Shown here one piece after another: positions 22,037 through 33,956 of a DNA stretch of 64,000 nt. This DNA comes from Siderastrea radians (taxonomy: Eukaryota; Cnidaria; Anthozoa; Scleractinia; Rhizangiidae): assembly GCA_964017195.1 (NCBI GenBank), contig OZ024894.1:37794865-37858864 (forward strand), given 5' to 3'. The notes under the pieces are model-generated. The model made no database searches, was not told the origin of the DNA, and saw only the letters and a list, made by a program, of their open reading frames with translations. Both the position numbers and the translations under genes were made by a program. The number at the start of each line of letters is the position of its first letter. Within the stretch, counting starts at the first letter, position 1.

Positions 22037-22262
22037 CAGGATCATGAATCCTAAAAAACGGGATTTAGATTTGATCTGATGTACCACTCGGAGATCAGAT
22101 CACCGATCACCGATCATCACTTCAGATCACCGAATCCCTGATTAATCCATTTTCGGATTTAGGTAAAGAAACGCAAAATCTGTTTTTGGATACAAGAATC
22201 TGGATTTAGACTTTTCCCAAAGAAACGCACCCTTAATCCGGATTTTTAGGATTCATGATCCA
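22037..22262. repeat. MITE, 'AAAGAAACGCACCCT' family, copy 1
   Basis: Bounded by GGATCATGAATCCTAAAAA and its inverse, with internal AAAGAAACGCAAAATC and CCCAAAGAAACGCACCCTT. Related copies are at 25262-25371 (partial) and 36781-37469. Non-coding. The preceding 21048-22036 and following 22263-22900 contain no gene or repeat that I can name. Confidence 0.7.
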
Positions 22263-22903
22263 TGAGAAAAGTACGATAAAACGTTCTTCAACGTAACAAA
22301 ATCCTAACTAGAAGACCTTGAATAAAAGCAACAGTTAGATAGACAACAGTTTCCAAGGCAGGAGTCCTTAAACAGAAACACCCGTAATAAAATCCCTGGC
22401 CGAAGCCCCTGAGTAGATCAAGTGTACGCCAAAATAACAAAATCCTAAAGAAAGGTCTTTGAACGTATATACGAGACTTTTATCTTTAAATTAATCTTTA
22501 CACCTAGCTCTTTCTTTTGCTGCATTGCAAATGTCATCTTTTTTGAATTAGAAGCTTTTAGTTTTTAGTCTTATCTGTCATCTTTTGTTAATTATTTTTA
22601 TAGTAGCATATTTCCGGTCTTTTGTTAAATTTTTGCCTTGTATCGTTCATTTATTTAGTGTTGTACCTGTATCTACACCTTGTAATTACGTTTAATTGTT
22701 AGTATTGTTTAGTTTTCCTTTTTTCGTTATATAATCGATGTACTATATTGTTTTTATTTTTGAATGTTTTTGATTAGCGTCACTTATCCTCGTTTTAGTA
22801 TTGTTATAATCACGCCGGTTACGTAACTCATAGCTTTGAATTGTATTTTGCGTCTTGTTTTGTACTGTAATCTTATTTAAGGTAGATTTGATAAGTTCAA
22901 TTT

Positions 22904-22950
22904 TTCATGTAACTGATGAAGGTCTAAGACCGAAACGTTTTTATTTTTTA
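22904..22950 (+). ncRNA. Hammerhead-like motif (PLE-type), weak stem I
   Basis: Core CTGATGA (22913-22919), stem II GGTC-TAA-GACC, GAAA, CG, TT are all present in hammerhead order. The flanking stem I is poor: only two A-T pairs before mismatches. It is probably a PLE terminal remnant. No PLE frame lies directly next to it. Confidence 0.5.
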
Positions 22951-23107
22951 TTAAATTTTTTAACTTTTTAGTCGTCAGAAGTTGTCCGTCCTCGCTTTCC
23001 TTCAACGAGTTCTAATTCCATGTAGTGAGGCTTGGACTGTGAATCTTTGATCCTCCTGACGCAGTGGCATTCTATGTTGGCCTGAGGCAACCATTAACTG
23101 TTTTTAA

Positions 23108-23109
<2 letters not shown>

Positions 23110-23158
<49 letters not shown>
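23110..23158. repeat. (TA)n microsatellite
   Basis: TA repeats with two G interruptions, next to the 3' end of the minus-strand PLE remnant. Confidence 0.95.
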
Positions 23159-23216
23159 GTAGAAATGAGGAGCTGTATTATTTGGTCCAAGACATTTAAT
23201 TGCTACTCAGAGTTTC

Positions 23217-23262
23217 ATGCTTCTTCCGAAACAACTCATCAGTCAATCCCCATATAGGCTGA
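23217..23262 (-). ncRNA. Possible hammerhead-like motif at PLE 3' end
   Basis: Minus strand: GACTGATGAG, a GTTTC/GAAGC hairpin, then GAAACTCTGAG. CTGATGA and GAAAC are in place around a stem II, but stems I and III do not pair well. Position supports it: it lies downstream of the minus-strand PLE endonuclease fragment at 23510-23970. Confidence 0.35.
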
Positions 23263-23509
23263 AGTTTCGTTAATTTTTACATCAATATGATCGCGCAAGA
23301 TGCGCCCTTACAATATACTGTTGCAAATCACGTTACAATCAACCGTTGAAAGTCCTAATAAACCGTTTAAATAAGTGCACGTGCTAAATAACCTCTGCGG
23401 TGTACATAAAAACTGCACGCGCAGCATTACCCGCGCGGTGTCGTTTAACTAAATTTAAGAATGTACTTTCTTTTGTGCCTACTGGTGGAAATTAATTCAT
23501 TCCGCTTGT

Positions 23510-23970
23510 TTAGCGTTGCCAGATGTGGTTTAGTAATGATAAAAATTTCTCAGTTAAGCATAGATTGCATCGCTTTGTGATGTTCGGATTTTCCATTTTA
23601 TCGTAAAAGTTTTCTTGCTTGCTTTTAAGCTGCCAAAGGTGCTTGCTTAGTCAGTGTCACTCTTTCGCTTCTCGTTTGTAAAAGACACCTGGTGCTTTCT
23701 CCATCTGGTTTTGAATTCCGTTGATGTTATTCCTACATAAGTCTCAGTTCTATTATTCGACTTAACAGTTGCCTGGTAAACAACTTCCTTTGTCAGGCAT
23801 GCACCTTCTAAAGGGCACTCGTCCTTATTTCTACAGTTGCATGCCTTCTCAGCCTGATCTTGTGCCGGTTGTGAATCTTTCTTTAGGATGGTTTTATTAT
23901 GTCCATCAATTATCTGTTTAACGTTTGGCACGCAACTGTAGCTTATCTTGAGGGTGTTTCGGTTAAACAC
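23510..23970 (-). pseudogene. PLE GIY-YIG endonuclease fragment
   Basis: The minus strand reads YSCVPNVKQIIDGHNKTIL, EKACNCRNKDECPLEGACLT, VYQATVKSNNRTETYVGIT, EFKTRWRKHQ. After one frameshift near 23645 it reads LSKHLWQLKSKQENFYDK..NPNITKRCNLCLTEK to a stop at 23510. This is a PLE GIY-YIG domain (TYVGIT..EFK.R...H, later NLC..EK). It is truncated at its 5' side, where an opposite-strand PLE fragment begins. Confidence 0.8.
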
Positions 23971-23975
23971 CCTTG

Positions 23976-24390
23976 GCAGAAGAGAAACACCGACACGCTC
24001 TTCGATGTCACCATGGGAAGTTATGACGGAGCAGAAACATGCGAATTAGTCGGAAACTACAGCCTCTCGCAACTCAAAGAAATCCCTTACGACATGGAAA
24101 TTGGGCTTTACAGAGAAGACGGCTTAACAGTCCTGGACCAAACCCCACAAAAATCGAAAACATTAACAAAGAAATCTGCAAAGTGTTCGCCAAAAACAAC
24201 CTACGCATCACTATCGAACCCAACAAAAAGGTCGTAAATTTCCTTGACGTAACACTAGACTTAACCACTGAGAAGTCTTAGTACAAGCCTAATTCGAAGC
24301 CAACAACCACTCCGCTCTATGTCCACAGCAAATCTAACCACCCCCCATGCATAATAAAGAACATCCCTGAGGCAATTAACAAAAGATTGA
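23976..24390 (+). pseudogene. Penelope-like RT fragment
   Basis: Reads [38 protein letters not shown], then after a frameshift [65 protein letters not shown] and the downstream N.P..I are PLE RT thumb motifs. MGSYDGAE corresponds to the segment around the catalytic core. It abuts the minus-strand PLE fragment head to head and is cut at 24390 by tandem SINEs. Confidence 0.75.
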
Positions 24391-24392
24391 AT

Positions 24393-25012
24393 TATGTGTT
24401 GATCATCGCAGTGAAGGTGTTTCAACCTAAGCGGTTGAAAAGAAGAAACCTGAAAAAATTCAGCCTTGCACGGGAATCGAACCCATGACCTCTGCGATAC
24501 CGTGTCCAGCGCTCTAACCAACTGAGCTATCAAGCCAACTGGGAGCTGGTCAATTGAGAGTTCGTATTTATCCCGTAGATGGCGAATGAATACATATTAT
24601 ATACGAAATTCATATATTTGAACTGCAGATAAAGATAGAATTATGTGTAGATCAGCGCAGTGAAGGTGTTTCAACCTAAGCGGTTGAAAAGAAGAAACCT
24701 GAAAAAATTCAGCCTTGCACGGGAATCGAACCCATGACCTCTGCGATACCGGTCCAGCGATCTAACCAACTGAGCTATCAAGCCAACTGGGAGCTGGTCA
24801 ATTGAGAGTTCGTATTTATCCCGTAGATGGCGAATGAATAAATATTATATCTGAAATTCATATATTTGAACTGCGGATAAAGATAGAATTATGTGTAGAT
24901 CATCGCAGTGAAGGTGTTTCAACCTAAGCGGTTGAAAAGAAGAAACCTGAAAAAATTCAGCCTTGCACGGGAATCGAACCCATGACCACTGCGATACCGG
25001 TGCAGCGCTATT
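24393..25012 (-). repeat. Tandem triplet of tRNA-derived SINE units
   Basis: Three units start at 24393, 24642 and 24890 (period about 249 bp); the third is truncated. On the minus strand each carries a tRNA-like part (first one 24462-24535) with A box TAGCTCAGTTGG and B box GGTTCGATTCC. The tail contains GGTTGAAACACC. Anticodon stems are not convincing, so these are SINE/tRNA-like repeats and not tRNA genes. Head-to-tail order suggests tandem duplication, not independent insertions. Confidence 0.8.
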
Positions 25013-25071
25013 AGTTATAACATTCAAATTTTAAATTTTAAATTTGAATGTTGTAACTAGCATATACCTCT

Positions 25072-25114
25072 AGTGCCCCTGATGAAGACCGTGATTGTCG
25101 AAACGTTGAGCGCT
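25072..25114 (+). ncRNA. Hammerhead ribozyme motif (PLE-type), near-complete
   Basis: Stem I AGTGCCC pairs with GAGCGCT (one mismatch, one G-U). Core CTGATGA, stem II GACC-GTGAT-TGTC (one mismatch), GAAA, CG, TT. It is the plus-strand sister of 9470-9512, sharing flanks such as GCTATCTTGGAGTTGGACTC. The 9470 copy keeps perfect stems but lost the core; this copy keeps the core but has stem changes. A shared ancestor would have had both. Confidence 0.65.
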
Positions 25115-25508
25115 GATTAAACCAACAACGCTATCTTGGAGTTGGACTCTTGATCGTAACATTTCAGTTTTTATTAACGCCAAGTATTTCAAGTGTCCAC
25201 GATCGCCCTAGTGATCCTCCAGCAAGCACCTACTGTTGGTCAAGGATTTGCATTGTTTGCGAGACCCGTAATAAGGTCTTTACCCATTTGCGTTTCTTTG
25301 GTGTCGAAGAATCCATATAATCTGGGATCACAAATTCGTTTTCGGATTCTCGCAAAGAAACGCACCCTAGGTGTCCCTCGGTTTCTGCTGGCTGGAGTAA
25401 ACACTTGTGTCGTCTGGGTCGTTTATCAAAATTTCACGCTTAGCAATATTTAATATGTTTCGGCAAAATCTAAGGAAAATAGCATTAGATTACACATACC
25501 TAATTCAA

Positions 25509-25804
25509 TAGAGCGCTTTTCAAATGAGTGTCGTAAAACCAAAACCAAAGTAATTACCCCAGCCAATCACAACAAACACAAATTACCCAATGAACCAATC
25601 AGAACTCGAAGTAAATACATGTAACTGACGTCAAGCGCGGGAAAACGCGTGCAAGCGCGAGCAAGTCGCGACTGATTGGTTTGAGTTTTACTAGTGATTG
25701 GTCGAGAAAGTGGCGCGAAAGGTTTTAACCAATCACAGAGCGAAGTAAAGCAAAACCAAAGCAAAACACGAATTACTTTCGACACTCAATTGAAAACCGC
25801 TCTA
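25509..25804. mobile_element. MITE, 'TAGAGCGGTTTTCAA' family, copy 1
   Basis: 296 bp with ends TAGAGCGCTTTTCAAATGAG and its inverse CTCAATTGAAAACCGCTCTA. Internally it holds repeated CCAATCA/TGATTGG boxes. A second copy is at 49684-49969. The terminal TA may be the target. Non-coding. Just before it, 25262-25371 is a partial 'AAAGAAACGCACCCT' repeat. Confidence 0.8.
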
Positions 25805-26880
25805 AAGGTTGCTTTGGCAATTGGTCATTGGCAATTGAGCATTGGGCATTTGGGCATACGGAACACAATGCAATGCTTTGCTTGAGTGACCGCCAAACAA
25901 TAGCTTCTGAATGCGCAATTGCTCAATGCCCAAACCAACCTTTATTGAATTAGTGTAATTAGTGAGGCCAAAAAGTAGTATGGGCAGCTGAGAGTGTTCT
26001 GTGATTCGGCTGTAACTCGAAGGTTGACACTGCCACAGGATGGGTGAAAGTGCCACAAACACTTACCTAATGTAAATTCGTTTTCTGTAAGGGTAAGCCA
26101 TAGCTAAGTTTGGTAAATCTATCAATAAATTACCCACATCCCCTTGCAGTATTGTCGCGTAGGCTTTCCGACAACGTTAATGAATTGCTGTATATTTGTG
26201 AACTGCGATGTGCTAGTAGAATAGATTGTTTTGCGGTAAGGGTAAAGGGCGGCAATTATCAAAATGATACCCCTTCCATATACCTATAGCTAGAGCAAAA
26301 TTGCACCCCTTTCTTATACCTCAAGGATAAGCCAAAACAATAGATTTTCCTGTAATGGCCACGTTTTTTCCCGGGTTTTGAGTCGTTCTGATTCAGTTAA
26401 GAAATCATTTCTGCCAATTTCTTCCACTTTGCAGCTGATTTTGTGACCCTTTCGTATGCTAAAATGGCAATTTTCCCTACCCCTTTAAATACTGCGAGCT
26501 TAAAAAAGGAACCCCTTTCGGGTGGAGCCTCCCCGTGGGCCTTTGAATAAGCATTTCGTTGAAATTCTTCAAAATTTTAAAACTGCAAGGCATAATTTAT
26601 TGTCATAAATCCCGCAGTCATAATTATGCCATTCCACAAACTCATGCCTCCTTTTTCCCTCACCGATTGTTCTGTTGGGTTAATGTAAGGTCAGGTGTTT
26701 CGTAATTGGGTTGACCTGTTGACAGTTTGAGCTAGTGGTATTTTCAGCTTCATGCAATCAACTTGCGATCATATTTGTATGTGTGTGCGTGAACCAGAAA
26801 AAACGGAACAGACACAGTATCGATAAGACAGGGAAAACATCCACACACAAAAATGTTGCTGCACATATCCACCGTGTCTG
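25805..26880. other. Intron stretch, nothing identified
   Basis: Mostly unique AT-rich sequence. 25812-25935 has a CAATTG/GCATTTGGGCAT inverted pattern (GGCAATTGAGCATTGGGCAT...TGCGCAATTGCTCAATGCCC). No gene is seen. Confidence 0.45.
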
Positions 26881-26889
26881 CAATTGTTG

Positions 26890-28850
26890 CAACATTGAAA
26901 CTTCGCCAGTGGTGTGAACATCAACCAAAAACAGTTGAAGAACCTGACAAGGTAACAATGCTCTGTAACATGCCAATTAGTACTGACAGAGCCCTGAAAC
27001 ACAGCGGGCTCGATATTACCCGGCGTATCTAATCGAACGTTCGCTAATCGAACCCAATCGAATACCAATCGTTCGTTTGGGTTCGGTAATCGAACATAAT
27101 CGAACTCACAGTAAAATTTAGTCAATCGAACATAATCGAACGTTCGATTACCGAACGGTCGACAATCGTACTCAATCAAACGTTCGATTGCCGAACTGCT
27201 GTTTGTTTGATCAGTTTTTGTTTAAATATAAACACTGATAAAAACGGAGATGTGAAAAAAATTATCAAACTAGATAAGATACATTTGTTGCAATAGTAGG
27301 GAGTGTGTTAGCGTTTTACAAGGCAAGGCTCATAACAGCAATTTTCAGATGACGGAGGAAGATCAATTGTTTATCAAGAATAAGCTTCCTGGGCTGGTTG
27401 AGATAGAATCGAAGCGTTTAAAACAGGAAGAAAAAGAAAGACAAGAAAAAATCAAACAACCGAAAGCAGGACATCCGAAAGACATGACAGTAATTTTGCT
27501 TCGCGATCGGGAAGTCTTATTAGAAATGGGCGTTTCATTTAAGTCCGAAGTGACTCAAAACAAAAGCTCATCGCTAAAGTAACTCAAGCAAGATAGCGCA
27601 AGTGAGCTGGTGCATGCGTAGGAAATTTCAATAGAAATCTCTCAAGCCCACGTTGTAAATTCCCTCGTCGATTGATTTCAAGAACCACGACTCAGGCAGG
27701 CGAACAGCTTTCTCATCCGAAACTCAAGTAAATTTTGCATGGAAGTTTTTTGCTTACTACGATGATTTCGATCTAAAGAAAAAGATTGTTTTACTTTTTC
27801 ACCTGTTATTTTTATCATCTATGTTGATGGCAAGCTCTTCCTCTGATGTAGTTGTTGTCATTGCTGGAAATTGCTCTCCTCCTTTCCACGTCACTTTTGG
27901 CTGCCCTTTAGGGCTTGGAAAGACTTATGGCGACAGCGTTTTGGTTACTGACATCCTGATTATTCACATGTTGAACACCTTTGCCTGTGTTGCAGTGAAT
28001 GAAATGGTGCGACTACTGTTTGAGTATTACGGTAACGTTCAGGACAGAAGCCATTTCCTCCCCACTACTATAAAAATGTAAACAATAATGCATTTCAGTA
28101 TTTAACTGTCGTTTTGTTCTCTTCTACAAAATGTGTATAACCAAACATTGACATTCAGTTTGATGTTTTTGGGACGATTGTCTATTTATTCCATTCAATA
28201 AAGGTTGATTATGATTACTCCTGCAAGATTTACTTGTTTACAGGTGTCAAGAGATGGATTCCGAACAAAATCGAATCGGAATGAGTTCGATTGCGTTCGA
28301 TTTTGTTCGATTGGTTCGATTGGCTCTATAATCGAACTCACAGCGAAATAGATGTTTGATTTTGATCGATTACCGAACCCAATCGAACGATTGGTGTTCG
28401 ATTAGTTCGATTGAATTTTGGTTCAATTTTGTTCGATTAGATACCCCGGGATATTAATATGAAAGACCATACCACCAAACAATGCACTCCGATTGACATC
28501 CCCATCCCATTAGACTCGCCATCAGACAGAACCGTGTTAACGAACGATTTGAAAAGTTACTTGAATACAAAGATCTGTTATAATAATCAAGGTGACGTTT
28601 TACAGAAAATGCGTAATGAAGTCCACTACAGTCCCTACGGTAATTAGAGCGCTTAGTGGAGTAACTAAGCAGAGAATGTGCGGGTACTTTGAGAAAAAAA
28701 AACCGAAAGCAGCAAGATCCATAAGAAACAGAAGAAAGCATTGTTGTGACCTGCACATAGATTGTGCAGAGGGCTTTCAATTACATAACTGGAGTTATAT
28801 TGCTGAAGTGTTTGGTTTATTTCCGGATATAACCAGGATGGGAAAACGAT
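26890..28850 (+). pseudogene. LINE C-terminal region, split by a DNA transposon
   Basis: Upstream piece: WCEHQPKTVEEPDKVTMLCN, MPISTDRALKHSGLDI. Downstream piece from 28457: MKDHTTKQCTPIDIPIPLDS, then in other frames TTVPTVIRALSGVTKQRMC and KIHKKQKKALL. 'DREI..N.PDI.IKD....C.LIDM..P.D' and 'VIGALG' are the C-terminal signatures of a common animal LINE ORF. Several stops and shifts are present. The break at 27018/28451 is exactly the transposon insertion. Confidence 0.8.
27019..28450. mobile_element. 1.4 kb DNA transposon with CCCGG..CTAATCGAAC ends
   Basis: The ends are CCCGGCGTATCTAATCGAAC and, inverted, CCCGGGGTATCTAATCGAAC (one difference). ATATTA is duplicated on both sides (27013-27018, 28451-28456). 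Subterminal zones hold many copies of AATCGAAC/GTTCGATT. Removing the element plus one target copy rejoins the LINE frame as GLDI-N-MKDH. Internal short frames (27349-27582, Lys-rich; 27821-28081) match nothing I recognise, so it is probably non-autonomous. Superfamily unresolved. Confidence 0.85.
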
Positions 28851-28877
28851 GGACCTCTTGTTATAATAATGATGACA

Positions 28878-28879
<2 letters not shown>

Positions 28880-28911
<32 letters not shown>

Positions 28912-28973
28912 GTAATGATAATGAAAATGATAATGATAATGATAATGACAATGACAACGACAATGATAATGAG
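28880..28973. repeat. (GATAAT)n microsatellite
   Basis: GATAAT/GACAAT repeats right after the LINE tail. They probably began as the LINE 3' simple tail. Confidence 0.9.
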
Positions 28974-29199
28974 GCATTTAATGTATGTAAACCAGTAAGG
29001 CGTAGGGGATATTATTTGTTACATGACATACACACAGTCAGAAGAGCGGCCTTATGTGTTGTTGGTTGAGTTATGAATTTTAATTACATAATACTCGTGT
29101 ATGGCTCAACGACATGTTAACTGGGTCTCGAACATGTTGTCATATGAATCACTTAACTTAGGAATTGATCAAGGCTCTGCATTTCTGGCTCTACGTCAC

Positions 29200-30087
29200 A
29201 TAATGCATCAGTCAATTACAACAGTGCCCACCCCCTCCCCCCAGACCAACCCCCGGGCACTAGCATTTTTTTAAGAAAATGGCAATTTCCCCGGGGTGGG
29301 GATAAATAAGTACGCAAATGCCCCGGGGTGAGACCAAAAAAACTGCTCAACATTTAATAAATCGTAACAAGAAAGTGTCACTCATCATCAAGGCTGGTTT
29401 CCATATCATCGCTACGATCCCTGCAGTCGCTGGAAAAAACGTTCAGCAATCGTTGTCATCATATGCATACCACACTTCAGCGATCGTAGCGATCACAGCA
29501 TTTCACAACGATCGCTGAGGAGTGGTTTCCACGTGATCGCAACGATTGCTGGACGTTTTTTTCAGCGATCGCAGAGATCGTAGCGATCGTATGGAAACCA
29601 GCCTTTATTTTTAATGCTTTTCGGGTCTTTACCCGTGCGTGTATCCCGTTGTTCATTTGCTTTAATGCTACTTGTCAATAAGACGCCAAGGTGTGTACAT
29701 GACCGTTTCCCTCTGGTTTACTACTTGGTTCAATTATTCGTTCATTTATTTGATTTTGACGTACATGTGTTTATTTGTTTATTTTTAAAACAAGCTAAGA
29801 AATGCTTAAATATAATAACTTATCGAAGAACTGAAATCGCATGATCCGTATTAACAAATGGCCAAAATCGTAAAATGTTAGAGTTCACGAAAGTGATCAT
29901 CTTGGAGACCAAAACCTGACAAGGATGTCAAATGCCCCGGGGTCGTCCCGGGGTAGGCAAATGCTCTACCCTGGGCAGTGCTACAATTTCAAATGCCCTA
30001 CCCCCGGGATTGAAACATGAGCAAATGGCCGTCTAATGCCCAGGGGGGGGGGGGATGGGCACCGCTGGAATTGACTGGTGCATAATC
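29200..30087. mobile_element. MITE-like element with C-rich inverted ends, hosting a second MITE
   Basis: Left ATAATGCATCAGTCAATTAC then GTGCCCACCCCC matches, inverted, the right GGGGATGGGCAC...GGAATTGACTGGTGCATAAT. Subterminal CCCCGGGGTG / GCAAATGCCC motifs recur on both sides. A distinct smaller MITE sits inside at 29391-29604. No transposase. Confidence 0.7.
29391..29604. mobile_element. Nested MITE with AGGCTGGTTTCCAT ends
   Basis: Ends AGGCTGGTTTCCATATCATC and inverse ATCGTATGGAAACCAGCCT. The interior is packed with AGCGATCG palindromes (AGCGATCGTAGCGATC). Non-coding, inside the 29200-30087 element. Confidence 0.8.
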
Positions 30088-33000
30088 CCCTGTCAACTTT
30101 GTAGATTTGATTTACAACAATCAGTGTTTCTCACTGCGTATCTCACAGTTTTTGGCCTACGGTTTCCGTAACTATGTGTTATGACGCGCGACCACAGTCT
30201 TATATGGGCGATCAATTTCCGTGTTAACAGCAACAGGGTCTTAGCTATCAACTATTAAACTCCGAAATGTCTGAGTCCAATCATCACAACATTATTACGA
30301 TTAGTCGTCCACGTTTGTTGATAACGCCTTTGAATTCACGGAACGGCAACAAATTGAAATCAATGAAAAGTTTTGCGTGTTTTGTACATTTGGCCACTTT
30401 CGGCACGTAAGTAGTACAGAAAAGAGTTCTGCAACGGGTGGAGAGTGTGGATGTGATGTCATAATCCCTTAGAGGCTAACGTCATCACAAAAAACTAAAA
30501 ATAGAATGCTTCTATGTCAGGGTGGAGGAGTGGAGCTGAATCGTAACTCTCCAGAGGTTGACGTTATCAAAATTAGTAATTAGTCATTTGTTTTTTTATT
30601 ATTAAAAAATAAATAAATAAATAAAACACACTTGTGAATGCATTTGATTAAAATAATCACGTTGTATTTATTTGCCCCTCGAAAAATAGCCCAGCGAGTA
30701 AAATGCATCTCAAAACAACGAATGAAAGTGGAAAACGCGCTTTGCTTGCTTTTTGATGTTTATGAGGAAATGACCAAAGGTGATGTGATAACCTAGGAGA
30801 GATTATTAATTTTCATTGCTTATGCAGAAAACTTCAACTTAAGAAGGAAAGAATGGAACGTGTTACTTAATTCTCGATTAAATGCAAGCACTCGTCTTCA
30901 TTACCGAGTGTTTCAGCACTCTTGTGTCTATTCCTGGATCTGAAATCATAGCACGAAGGTATTTATAAAAGCGATTAACATTGTGTGAGAATTATAGAGA
31001 ACGTCCTAACAAGTAAAGACATGGACTGCTTTGATTCCATACCATCATTTTCTCTTGAAAGTTGTATTAGATTATAAGGTAAAGATAACGTTTAATAAAA
31101 ACGTCGTTAACAAACACTGAGGGGAGAGAAAACATAGTCAAGCTCTTATTTTTATTTTCATTTTGCATGCTCATAATCTTTAGAAGGTAAAAACCTTCAC
31201 TAAAAAAGGTTTAACTGGCATTGTTTTGACTACAGGAATCAATTAATCTCAATAGCCTGAATAGAAGAAAACAAAACCTTAACTTGTTTTTGACCTTTGT
31301 ATTTGACGCCATTTAACTAATTTTGAATAACTGATCGTGTGTAGTTGTGTAGTATTTAATATATATGAGTTAAACTCAAGATTAATCTACCAAGAAGAAA
31401 ACTATTTACTTTTTTTTATTGCAAGAGAGTAATAAGAAATTCTCTTTTATGCATCCTGAATTAGAATTTTACCAAGAAAGCACTCAACGGATTGATTGTA
31501 ATGGAGGGCTAATAAAACTTTGTCTCGCACATGAAGAAACGGAAGATTAATTATATGTGTAAAAGAGAACACATTTTGCGTTTAAAAACAAGTCATATCA
31601 GTAAAGTAATGGTTTCTATTCGATTTATAGTAATAATTTACACAAGCTAGAGAGATTCCAATCAATGTAAATATCTGTATGTTTAAGGATTGAGCAAATG
31701 GATGTATTGAATAATTATATAGAAACTGAGAAGTAGAGTACTTAACGATTTTTGGTTGATTGTAAATACTTTCCAAAGCACAATGAGGTGAATTTGGTTT
31801 TAACACAAGGATTTTTCTCCAAAGTTTAAATTTTCTTAAGGGGAAAGTTTACAAATCCCTTAAGCTCACTTGAAGTTCAATTGTGAATATTTTCGCTGTG
31901 ATAATGACCCAAGGGAAAAACGTACGCACACATTACTTCTACATTACAACCTACTCAACGCAAAATAATTACCTTTACATCAATTCTTTGTTACAGCTTG
32001 ATCATTACAAAAGCAAATGGTTTTCTTCATTCAAAAATCATAGTAAAATATTCTGACATACACATTTAGATAAGGCTTGAGAGTTTTGAAAAAAGCCGTA
32101 GAAAAAATGAAACGCTTGAGAAGGAAATTTTAAGATCACATCGGCACATCGTGCATTATTCCCCTCATGTAGCATATTGCTATGCTTATGAAATAATTTT
32201 CTATAACCTTACCCATTTCTAAGAATATGTCCGCACAGTTTGATCAGTGTAAAATATCGAATGCATTGTTAAAGAATCGCCCTACTGAATGATTTCAGGT
32301 GGTCATTTGACAGAGTTTAAACAAATAGAGTTTAAACAAATCGGCCAATCAGCCAGCACAATGCAAGATTGTTTTGCTGGACTGAACAAAGAATTTTGTC
32401 ACACGTTTTTCCCTTGGGTCATTATCACAGCGAAAATATTCACAATTGAACTTCAAGTGAGCTTTAGGGATTTGTAAACTTTGCACTTAAGAAAAAGTAA
32501 ACTTCGGAGAAAAATCCTTATGTTAAAACCAAATTCACCTCATTGTGCTTTGGAAAGTATTTACAATCAACCAAAAATCGTTAAGTACTCTACTTCTCAG
32601 TTTCTATATAATTATTCAATGCATCCATTTGCTCAATCTTTAAACATACAGATATTTACATTGATTGGAATCTCACTAGCTTGTGTGAATTATTACTATA
32701 AATTGAAAAGAAACCATTACTTTACTGATATGACTTGTTTTTAAACGCAAAATGTGTTCTCTTTTACACATATAAATAATCTTCCGTTTTCTCCTGTGTG
32801 AGAAAAAGTGTTATTAGCCCTCCATTACAATCAATCCATTGAGTGCTTTCTTGCTAAATTCAGGATGCATAAAAGAGAATTTCTTATTACTCTCTTGCAA
32901 TAACAAAAAGTCAAATAGTTTTCTTCTTGGTAGATTAATCTTGAGTTGAACTCATATACATTAAATACCACAGAACAACACACCATCAGTTATTCAAAAT

Positions 33001-33956
33001 TAGTTAAATGGCGTCAAATACAAAGGTCAAAAACAAGTTAAGGTATTGTTTTCTTCTATTCAGGCTATTAAGATTAATTGATTCCTGTAGTCAAAATATT
33101 GCCAGTTAAACCTTTTCTAATGAAGGTTTTTACCTTGTAAAGGTTATGAGCGTGCAAAATGAAAATGAAAATAAACGATCGACTACGTTTTCTCTCCTCT
33201 CAGTGTTTGTTAACGACGTTTAATTTTTATTAAAGGTTATCTTTACGTTACAATCTAATAAAACTTCAAGAGAAAATTATGGTATGGAATCAAAGCAGCC
33301 CATGTCTTTACTTGTTAAGAAGTTTTCTATAATGCTCACACAATGTTAAAAATCGCTTTTATAAACACCTTCGTTCTAGGATTTCAGATCCAGAAATAGA
33401 CGCAAGAGTGCTGAAACACTCGGTAATGAAGACGAGTGCTTGCATTTAATCGAAAATTAAGTAACACGTTTCATTTTTCCTTGTTAAATTGAAGTTTTCT
33501 GCATAAGCAATGAAAATTAATAATCTCTCCCAGTTCATCACATCACCTTTGGTCATTTCCTCATAAACAGCAAAAAGCAAGCAAAGCGCGTTTTCCACTT
33601 TCATTCGTTGTTTTGAGATGCATTTTACTCGCTGGGCTAGTATTCGAAGAGCAAATAAATACCACATGATTATTTCAATCAAACGCATTCACATGTGTGT
33701 TTTATTCATTTATTTATTTATTAATAATAAAAAATGCCTTATTACTAATTTTGATGACGTCAACCTCTGAAGAGTTAGATTCACCTCCACCCCTCCACCC
33801 TGAAATAGAAGCGTTCTAATTATAAAAACAAAAGACAACAAATAGTAGAAGAATTTGCATATGAAAGGAAAAACATCCAAACTAAAAAAGGTAAAGTTTT
33901 TCACTGCTGACATTTCCATTTAGGTAAGGTTATAAATCCCTTACAATCAAATGTCC

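Noticed and set aside
24462..24535. True tRNA gene
   Set aside because: Internal promoter boxes are present, but the anticodon arm and acceptor pairing are poor and the unit is repeated with a SINE tail.
26069..26086. 18-nt microexon between AG and GTAAGT on the minus strand
   Set aside because: It has an in-frame stop in phase 0 and does not fit the chain of exons; chance splice-like sites are common.
31582..32744. Duplicated 74-residue gene on both strands
   Set aside because: The two frames are the same sequence seen in mirrored palindrome arms. There is no independent coding evidence.
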